From Loripinus fragilis (lineage: Eukaryota > Mollusca > Bivalvia > Lucinida > Lucinidae), in the NCBI GenBank assembly GCA_964019695.1, contig OZ026515.1, positions 135,962,549 to 136,026,548 on the forward strand: a DNA stretch of 64,000 nt. Reading direction: 5' to 3'. The translations under genes were made by a program, and so were the position numbers. Shown in pieces: positions 56,806 through 64,000 of the stretch. Position 1 is the stretch's first letter. Each line of letters begins with the position of its first letter. The notes under the pieces are model-generated. The model made no database searches and was not told the origin of the DNA. It worked only from the letters and a program-made list of their open reading frames with translations.

Positions 56806-58178
56806 CTTGAATATTATATAACTGTTAAGCTACTGACTGAACATCATTTGGAGTTTCTAAGCTTAAAAGGAGACAGTACAGGCTCGTCTGAGTTTATTCA
56901 TGTCTAAGCATCACACAGTTGGAAATCACATGCCGCGGCTCATTTTATACACTCTTCTGAAAACAGTGTAGATTCAGATCAGCTGGCTTCTGTTGGAAGA
57001 CTATTTATCATTTACACGATGGACCCATATTTAATTGCACCACTGAATTGTCTGGGAATCCGAATCTCATATGATGAAAAATACATAACGTACTCTGTGT
57101 GTACTTAAAGGAGCATGTGCGCTTATCGGGTCAAAAACGTGGATCAGTCAAACACAACTGAGAGTTGGTTAGTATTATTTGATTGCATAGAGTTGATGTC
57201 CTGTTATCTTCCAGGTGTTATTGCTAGGCAACCGAAGACAGTCTCTCAGCGATGTGCTTTCGAGCTGACGATGTTTCTGACTAAGCAGCAATTTCAAATC
57301 TAAAACAGTACTATAACGGGCATTTTATTTCACCAGTTGTATCAAACAATGTGTAAGCAATGTTTTAAAGAAGTGTAAAAGATGGTATACTAATACGCAA
57401 TTTTCGATGCCTATAGCAACCAAATTCGATGTAAATTCTATTTTTGATAAATTTCTGCAAATTTGCTGCTATCGCAACAACTTATTCCTGAGATTAATCA
57501 AGATATGCATTCAAATATTAAAAGCTATTACTTAACACAATGAAATACTATAATCATAGGATATGATACATATGGGATCATTTTTATTCTGAAGTGAACC
57601 GCTATCTATGGGTGGGGTATAGTTTTGGGTGAAATTAAAATTCCAAGGTCTCAATTAATGCTTTTGCAAATGACACAATATATTTAAACATTTTTTGCAA
57701 CGAATGCACACTTTGATGTCACTAAATTTTGTATTGTGTTTCTATGGCAACTTTTTATCCATATCACATTCTACGGTTGCTTAGCAGCAGCAATCTATAG
57801 TATGCATGATCTTGTATATTGCATATTGTGAGGCATGACATTTCATTGCATAGATGTGCCAAATTTGACTAGCGTAAGAGTTATGCATCACCTTTCAGTT
57901 ATTTTTGACTGACCCTCGTACTATTGATTCTATTTATTCTGGAATTTTCCAGTCATTAAGCATCGTCTACTTATGCAGTGTTTAATGTGTCTTAGAATTT
58001 ACAATGGTAATACGTTCTTCACACAGGGAAGAGCTAAAGTTAGACTAGTTGTTATATTCAACATACAGTATATGCAGTACGCCCTACTGTCGTAGATTAA
58101 AAATACATATTAGGAAGCATTTGACTAGTTACTAAAGTGAGCTGAAGAATTGTTTTAGCAACGAAATATTCTAGAGCG
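56806..58178. other. SQOR intron, nothing recognised
   Basis: No exon or repeat boundary defined. Confidence 0.4.
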
Positions 58179-58365
58179 GGAGCGCAGTGGCTCAGTGGTA
58201 GGGTGCTTGACTCGAGACCGAGGGGGCGCGGGATCGAGTCTCACCCGCGTCACTGCGTTGTGTCCTAGAGCAAGAACATTAATCCTAGCTTAGAACCCAG
58301 GTAGACCCGTCCCTATATAATGAAAGATTGTTGATGGGACGTATAGAATCAAATCAAATCAAAAG
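58179..58365 (+). mobile_element. SINE family A with target-site duplication
   Basis: The target duplication ATTCTAGAGCG is at 58168-58178 and 58366-58376. The A box TGGCTCAGTGG is intact; the B box reads GGATCGAGTC, with changes. The tail is GGGACGTATAGAATCAAATC. Confidence 0.85.
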
Positions 58366-58376
58366 ATTCTAGAGCG

Positions 58377-58497
58377 ACAAAGAGTTTTAAAAGCAAGAAA
58401 TTTCCTTATTTGTTAGAATTTTAGTTTCAGGAGCAGTTGAAATTTCATGCACAGTTAAGTTGGACATGATTACATTTCTTTAAACCACGAGGCCTGG
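58377..58497. mobile_element. MITE M1 relative
   Basis: AGCAAGAAATTTCC, GAGCAGTTGAAATTTCATGC and CACGAGGCCTGG match parts of the M1 arms at 8166-8408. Confidence 0.5.
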
Positions 58498-58744
58498 TCA
58501 TTATCACCTGCTAAATATCACGCTAGCAGCAATTCAATAGTTTCATATGTAACAGAATCGTATTTATTTTTCTCCTTTTGACAAAAATGTTTAACGAAGG
58601 CCTAATACAACGACAACTTAACAGGTTAAGATATACCAGAATCCAATTTACTTGTTTCCCTTTGCAGCACATATCTACACGCATTATCAGATTTTTTTTC
58701 AGGTGCAGCCTGATTCCTTTCGATAAAAAAAATCAATTCAAGAA

Positions 58745-58995
58745 TAGTGAGTGTGTATGATCAGGAAATACTACAATAACAAACTGCAGACAAACCCATG
58801 GCACCACGGGGAAGAACCACGCAACAATCTCGAGAAACCAGGAAGACAAACTGAGCAAAGCAACCAGTTCTTCTTTCTTCCCCATCAAGATGATTTCAAA
58901 ACTAGAATGGACATAAAGTACCGCACAGCAAAACATAGAACAATTACAGAATCTCACAATGGGAGCAACGAATCAACAACAACATAACCACCGAG
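58745..58995 (+). mobile_element. RF-B repeat
   Basis: GAGTGTGTATGATCAGGAAA, CCCATGGCACCACGGGGAAG, ATCAAGATGATTTC and AACAACATAACCACCGA. Confidence 0.75.
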
Positions 58996-59212
58996 GATTG
59001 CACATATATTTTGATCCGTTTTACTCGTTTTTGATGAAATGTAGTCTGTGGATATACTTTATTAGCAAAAAGCTATCCATTGTTAATAGTAGACTGCCTT
59101 CCGAAATATTCAACTAATAAATGTAAGCATAGCATATGTCGGTTAAAAACTATAATATTTGCAAAGGTGTACACATTGGTATACATGGCGACGAGACACA
59201 TATTTGTCTTAC

Positions 59213-59383
59213 CACTTTTCCATTACTGAGGGTAACCTGATTAGCCTCGGGGTCAAATTCTACAACTTTATGTTTATAGTGGTGACACTCTTTTGGCAAC
59301 ACGTCTGACATGAGCTTGGTTGATTCATAAACATTCTTGATACCTGCACCCACCAGTGTCCACATCGGTTGGTAATAGTGGTA
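59213..59383 (-). CDS. SQOR: SQOR, most upstream exon recognised
   Basis: 171 nt in phase 0 at both ends, acceptor TTCTTCTTTCAG, donor GTAAGA. It encodes YHYYQPMWTLVGAGIKNVYE, then STKLMSDVLP and YKHKVVEFDPEANQVTLSNG. HYYQPMWTLVGAG is the family signature that follows the first FAD-binding GxGxxG and the EP(S/N) strand, and aligns with human HFYQPIWTLVGAG. The exon carrying the mitochondrial targeting sequence and the GxGxxG motif should lie above 59383; none was found up to 64000, so it may be outside the window. Confidence 0.95.
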
Positions 59384-59395
59384 CTGAAAGAAGAA

Positions 59396-61072
59396 ATAGA
59401 GGATCTTACATGAGGGCTCATGTTTTATTGAATTTATTAAACGAGTTGAGGAAAAGAGATAAAATGCGAGGCTTGCCGAGCATTTTATCTCTTTTTCGCA
59501 ACGAGTTTAATAAGTTCAATAATACAAGAGCACGAATGTTAGATTCTATTGATCATATGACAAATACTTTGAAATATCATTTCTGGCGTAAAAACGTTAT
59601 AATTTTGTCATTATGTGCGCAACGTTGTTATGGAAGTCATAGCGTTTCCCGCAAATCTATAAACCACTAGTGGTTTATCGATTTTATTGCATGACGTTAT
59701 TTCACTCCCAGACGCGACGTCATATGATAATCAACAATAATAATAAAACTGGCAGATATTAACCCTTAAAGTGCCTGCAAAACTGCACCTGAAAATGTCA
59801 TCTGCAACATGGTCGTCGGTGAGCAAGCAACATTTCGAAAAAGATGAATGTATTACAAATGTTTATGGCAATTCTATTTCCGAAAATCACCACAAGATTC
59901 TAAGATCTAAGAATATGAAACGTGTGCTGGCCCTGATGTTATAAAGCTTATCATATGACGTCGTGCCTGGGAGTGAAATTACGCCATATATTACATGTTT
60001 GGCGGGAAAAAAAAACAAATAAAATCGGTAATTTTGTTTTTTGTCTATAAAGATTTATTTCCTCTAGGGAAATAAATCTCTTTAGCCGGAACTCCTTTTT
60101 TCCTGACCAAAATGGCCCTAGGCTTTGATGGGATGAAACGCAGGGCATATTCAAGAAAAAAAAATACAATTTTTACAAACATAACGGTTGACTGTATTTT
60201 TGAAGTCACGAACGCGACATATTACGCCATTTACACTTGGAATGACGTTGCGTAACGTTTCCATCATCCAACACTGGCACGGAGGAGCTTGGGTGCGAAA
60301 ACAAAAAATTCCAGAAAAACACAAATAATTTAGTACCAAAATGTTCCTTTAGGTCTAATTAAGAAAACGAGTACCCACTCTTTATGTTTTTGTTCACTAA
60401 TAAAAAAGTTACAGACGTTTGAAATTCTGAAGTGGATTCCGTGATGAAGATTTTCAAAATGGTGGTCTTCATTTTTTTTTTTCAGCAAGGAACAACTAAT
60501 GTATTACTACTCGGGTAAGATTTGACGAGTCATGAGCCTGCTAAATTCGCCACATTAGCATGAAATTTTGCCAGTTACAAACATAATACATGTAATATAC
60601 AGTTTATTGAATCGTTCTATTTAAAATATGGGATTTTTAAACCTCGGGAGGTGAAAAATCATATAAAGAAACTCGTGCTTTCGCACTCGTTTCTCTATCG
60701 GATTTCTCACCTCCCTCGGTTTATAAATCTCATATTTTAAAAAAGAACGATTAATAAAGTCTATGTAATAAAATCGATAAACAACTAGTGGTTAACATAT
60801 TTTCGGGAAACGTTATGACGTCCATAACAACGTTGCGTATATAACAATGACAAAATTATAAAGTTTTTTAAGCCAGAAATGAGATTTCAAAGTGATCTTA
60901 ATGTCATGTGACAAATAGAATCTAACATTCGTGCTCTTGTATTACTGAATTTATTAATCTCGTTGCGAAAAAGTGCTAAAATGCTCGGCAAGCCTTTCAT
61001 TTTATCACTCTCTACCCCCAACTCGTTTAATAAATTCAATAAACCGTGAGCACTCATGTAAGATCCTCTATA
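59396..61072. mobile_element. 1.7-kb foldback element (family F) with arms of about 300 bp
   Basis: Arm 59396-59693 (ATAGAGGATCTTACATGAGG to the TATCGATTTTATTGCATGACG region) is inversely repeated at about 60770-61072. The space between holds further hairpins: about 59692-59731 against 59943-59985 (CACTCCCAG...GACGTCATATGATAA), 60049-60092 and 60605-60760. No transposase is seen. One arm-like copy is at 19022-19630. Confidence 0.8.
60605..60760. repeat. 156-bp hairpin within the foldback element
   Basis: AATCGTTCTATTTAAAATATG ... ACTCGTGCTTTCGCACTCGT ... ATATTTTAAAAAAGAACGATT; the arms of about 70 bp pair with few mismatches. Confidence 0.8.
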
Positions 61073-61119
61073 TATTCCATGTTCAACTAAACTGGGCATG
61101 ATAATAAGCCTCATCATAA

Positions 61120-61275
61120 ATGTTAAAATTGTTGGCATTTTTATTATAAGCATGTTAAATATAACACCCGAGACTTTGAAAGCAAGATAAGTCTTTAATT
61201 TTCAGCATATAAGTATTTTAGCAGTTGAAATTTCATGCTTAGTTGAGTTGAGCATGAAACTATTTTTATAACGTT
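61120..61275. mobile_element. MITE M1 relative
   Basis: GTTAAAATTGTTGGCATTTTTATTATAAGCAT at the left and AGCAGTTGAAATTTCATGCT, TTAGTTGAGTTGAGCATGAAAC, TTTTATAACGTTTTGGC at the right follow the M1 order. Confidence 0.55.
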
Positions 61276-61638
61276 TTGGCTTGATTTCTTATTTTGTAAA
61301 TTTCCTACCGGTCTTATTTCTTTTAATTATTTTTGATTTTGTTATGTGTCAGGTAACCAGATCTGTATTTAAAATTTAGTCCAAACCCGACTTTAATGGA
61401 AAATCCATTAACTTTAATTTTATCAGGCTTATAGATCTATAAATATAAACCTTTTCTGAATTTGTAATTACTATTTGTCTCAAAATGCACTTTAGGCATT
61501 TAAACCTGTAATGCATGTTTTTTCGCATTGATTAAACAGACAACCTACTAATATTGCGTTTTACGTTTCCAATATAATTAACTCTTAACCTGCTCGTGGC
61601 CACTTTTTCGTCTGCCGATACTCTTTGCAAATACTTTT
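61276..61638. other. nothing recognised
   Basis: AT-rich; searched for the first SQOR exon without success. Confidence 0.4.
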
Positions 61639-61680
61639 GATCCAGATCAGGTCCGACAGAACGTCGGACACTCTGATGAC
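61639..61680. repeat. palindrome family P5, copy 2
   Basis: GATCCAGATCAGGTCCGACA and GTCGGACACTCTGATGAC, related to 13881-13923. Confidence 0.6.
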
Positions 61681-62145
61681 AATATTCTATGTGTACTGTA
61701 TTCAGTATGTCAGTCCGTCCGTGCGTCTGTTATCAGTTAGCGAAAAACTATATAACTCAGAAACTACTTGGATTTTTTTAATAAAATCCCCCCCCCCCCC
61801 ATAAAAAACAAACAGATGAACATTGATACGATTTAGGTATTGGGTATGCAAACGCATAATTTTCTTTGTCTGTTCATCTGAGGCTAATACGAGAAAAAAT
61901 ATGAAAACAGGAACCCCACCCATTTAAAGCATATTTCTTAAACTACATGGAATATGTTTATGAAACACTATAGGTGGATACAGGTACATCCTTTCAAATG
62001 AATGCGTCCCATGTAGGTAAGATAACTCTGCTGGAAGGATCTTTAGGCATTTGCTATTTGCATGCCCCTACACAATTTCAGTGTAAAGTAAATTTTGTGC
62101 ACTTTTTTTAAATCGAAAAACTGTGTCTCATTTCATGTTTAGCTA
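61681..62145. other. nothing recognised
   Basis: Contains a C-run at about 61790-61800 beside TAAAATC and no supported gene. Confidence 0.4.
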
Positions 62146-62336
62146 TTTTAAGTGGCCACTCAAAAAATAGACCAAACATTAGTTTTAAAGACCGATTATC
62201 ACTTAATGCAGGTCAAAAGTATTGCAGAATGCTCCAGGAGAGCATTCAGCAATACTTTCGACCTTCATTAAGCTACCATTTGTCTTTAAGACCTTTGTTT
62301 GGTCTATTTTTGAGTTGCCGCTTAAGACAGGTTTTA
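62146..62336. mobile_element. palindrome family P2, complete copy
   Basis: The arms of about 92 bp meet at about 62237 (GAATGCTCC|AG|GAGAGCATTC). The outer blocks AAGTGGCCACTCAAAAAATAG and TATTTTTGAGTTGCCGCTTAA are inverted copies, as are AGACCGATTATCACTTAATG and CATTAAGCTACCATTTGTCT. It is the complete form of the piece at 43379. Confidence 0.8.
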
Positions 62337-62414
62337 ATGTACAATGATTAAGTTTAACACTTTTAACACAATCATTTTAGTGAATGTGGTCTATTCCTTG
62401 GTTCCACTCATTAC

Positions 62415-62496
62415 CTTCTGACACCAGATACCATTAGCATACGTTCTACACGGGTCGAGACAGTACTTCGCAAATCTGTCGTCCACCTTTGTGATC
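62415..62496 (-). CDS. candidate isolated exon of 82 nt, product unknown
   Basis: On the - strand a block lies between acceptor ATATTTAAAG and donor GTAATG, phase 2 in and 0 out. It encodes 27 residues with three Cys: KVDDRFAKYCLDPCRTYANG, then IWCQK. It is more GC-rich than its surroundings and lacks stops in this frame. Such composition is typical of an exon of a small secreted Cys-rich protein, but no family is recognised. It could also be chance. It does not resemble any part of SQOR, so if real it belongs to another gene. Confidence 0.25.
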
Positions 62497-63004
62497 CTTT
62501 AAATATACCGTTTGTAAAACTGCGAAGCATATTTTACTTTGCCCATACTTTTTGATGTTTATTTATATCGTTTCATGTAAACTATGGTAACCCTTGGTTC
62601 CTTCATATATAAATAAATCTATTTCACCCAATATGACACAATTACACAGCGATCTCGAATCATTGTCAAATAAAATCACACAAATAACCATCTCTTATAA
62701 TGTTTATATTTTGGGCAATTGGACCTGGTAAAACTTGTACTAAGTTGAAACTTTGGTGAAGAAAGATGGCGAATTGTTCCAACTGCAGTAGAGCTGGGAT
62801 GAAACAGAAGTACATTGCAATGCGATTTAGTATAACGCAAAGTAAATTATGTTGATATATTGATCATCTACGGGCGTAGGGTGTTTCATGGTTGGCTGCT
62901 AATTCATAATTAAAGGCAACAACAGGGCGACAGTTTTCAAGAATGGATCCAAAGTAAACATTTATTGTCTTTGATATTCATATGGTATGTTAAATATTAT
63001 ACAC
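62497..63004. other. nothing recognised
   Basis: AT-rich, no structure defined. Confidence 0.4.
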
Positions 63005-63245
63005 TAGATTTTGCAAAACGACGTCTGAAAAATTTGCGACGGAATATCCTGCGATATTCTGTCGAAATAGTTTGACGTCATTAACTAAGTCACATTTCGT
63101 TGGATGACATGCGGCTTTATGCGGCTTGCAACGCTCTGATTTGAGAGGAAACTGCATAGGTGCATTAGAATGAGGATAACCGCGACCGTATATCCGACCG
63201 TATACCTCCCAAATGAAAACTTTGAATACTATGCAGTACACACCC
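63005..63245. mobile_element. repeat family E, copy 2
   Basis: Same order as 34010-34420: TTTGCGACGGAATATCC, GATATTCTGTCGAAAT, TTGACGTCATTAA, ATGCGGCTTTATGCGGC, CGTATATCCGACCG and ATGAAAACTTTGAATAC. A perfect TGACGTCA palindrome lies at 63073-63080. Confidence 0.6.
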
Positions 63246-63424
63246 ATTTATTGGCATACCATTAAAGCTAGGTTGTCAAATGTAATGGGTTTCAATGGAT
63301 TACACTGAAGCGTAGCCTAAAAGAAAACCTAATTTTAGTGATCAATTCAAAAAGATAGTAAAACGTTATATAAGGGTTGGATATAATTTGGATATCATGC
63401 GACAGTCTGTATGCCTAGTTTTAA

Positions 63425-64000
63425 ACCCAATCACGGGTTATAGCTATGGTTTCCTCTTTAATTGCACGACGGTGGGTCAGGCCTCAGACTCTTTGATGGC
63501 TCTGACGTAAAGCTTTAATCGGTGGGTTGGTGCCTGATGCTTATCTGTAGCTGGACCCACCGTGGCTCAACTTGAGGTTTTCTTTAGCTCTGACTATCTG
63601 TGAGTCATGAGCCCTTTTCTTTGTTTCATCATGGAGTGTTAATTTGATTAGAGTGTTTTCCATGATGATACATTGCATTAGTTAGATGGCCTCCATGCGA
63701 GCTGAACATTTCTTGTACTTCAACAACAGCAGAATCTTGGGCGAAGAATGCATTTAAGCCCCCCGGTGGCTTGGGTTGCTGTCCGTTCTGGGGCGGTGGT
63801 TCTGTTGTTGTTGACTTTTTGTTTATTGTTACTCCGATTGTGGGAGTCTGTGGTTGTTCTGTTTTGTTGTACGTTACTTTATGTCCATTCTAGTGTTGCA
63901 ATCATCTTGATGGGGAAGAGGGAGCCGATTGCTTTGCTTAATTTGTCTTCCTGGTGTCTCGTGATGGTTGAGTGGCTCTTCCTCGCGGTGCCACGGGGTT
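63425..64000 (-). mobile_element. RF-B repeat, longest copy, running to the window edge
   Basis: CACGACGGTGGGTCAGGCC, GGACCCACCGTGGCTCAAC, TTGGGCGAAGAATGCATTTA, CTGTCCGTTCTGGGGCGGTGG and TCATCTTGATGGGGAAGAGG. It extends farther upstream than the other copies, and the repeat probably continues past 64000. Confidence 0.75.

Noticed and set aside
60151..60339. A possible N-terminal SQOR exon
   Set aside because: The translation has no GxGxxG motif or EP(S/N) end and no matching splice phase.

Overview
The window is eukaryotic, AT-rich genomic DNA. It has split genes with GT-AG introns, tRNA-derived SINEs, many MITE-like palindromes and decayed Tc1/mariner elements. Two features suggest a mollusc, most likely a bivalve: dispersed elements that begin ATGCCCCCAAAGG or TTTTTAGCTCACC, and the sequence character of the two recognisable genes. 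That assignment is an inference. No bacterial, organellar or viral gene was recognised.

Only two host genes can be supported. (1) RPL26, a ribosomal protein of the large subunit, lies on the + strand. Its three coding exons (7794-7961, 10814-10954, 17667-17789) join in phase into a complete 143-residue reading frame with a poly(A) signal at 17809. A 3' splice site 10 bp before the ATG implies an untranslated first exon, which I could not place. Its introns, about 2.9 and 6.7 kb, are filled with repeats, including an array of eight 165-bp units. (2) SQOR, mitochondrial sulfide:quinone oxidoreductase, lies on the - strand. Seven coding exons between 59383 and 40465 give about 340 of roughly 450 expected codons and include both conserved redox cysteines. 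Still missing are a first exon (probably beyond or near the right edge), one short exon between 59213 and 50792, and the short last exon below 40465. A possible extra exon encoding a Cys-containing peptide is at 62415-62496 (-). The two genes point towards each other across about 22 kb with no recognised gene.

Layout. 1-6000: a 3-kb unit bounded by 327-bp inverted repeats, a nested 847-bp element, GGTA-type low-complexity DNA and a broken transposase-like gene. 6000-17800: SINEs, MITEs and RPL26. 17900-40400: repeat territory with two oppositely oriented elements (20277-22740 and 26556-27992) made of about 145-bp units that carry perfect palindromic AGGTCA-type nuclear-receptor half-sites, two dead Tc1/mariner copies, a TTTTTAGCTC repeat family and nested SINEs. 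40400-59400: SQOR, with introns containing dispersed repeats and tandem arrays. 59400-64000: a 1.7-kb foldback element beside an SQOR splice site, more palindromes, and a dispersed repeat running off the right edge.

The observations most worth a second look are three. The repeat family spreads estrogen-response-element-like palindromes. A 23-bp minisatellite appears to have grown out of an SQOR 3' splice site, giving six in-line decoy acceptors. Mobile elements stop within about 10 bp of SQOR splice sites.
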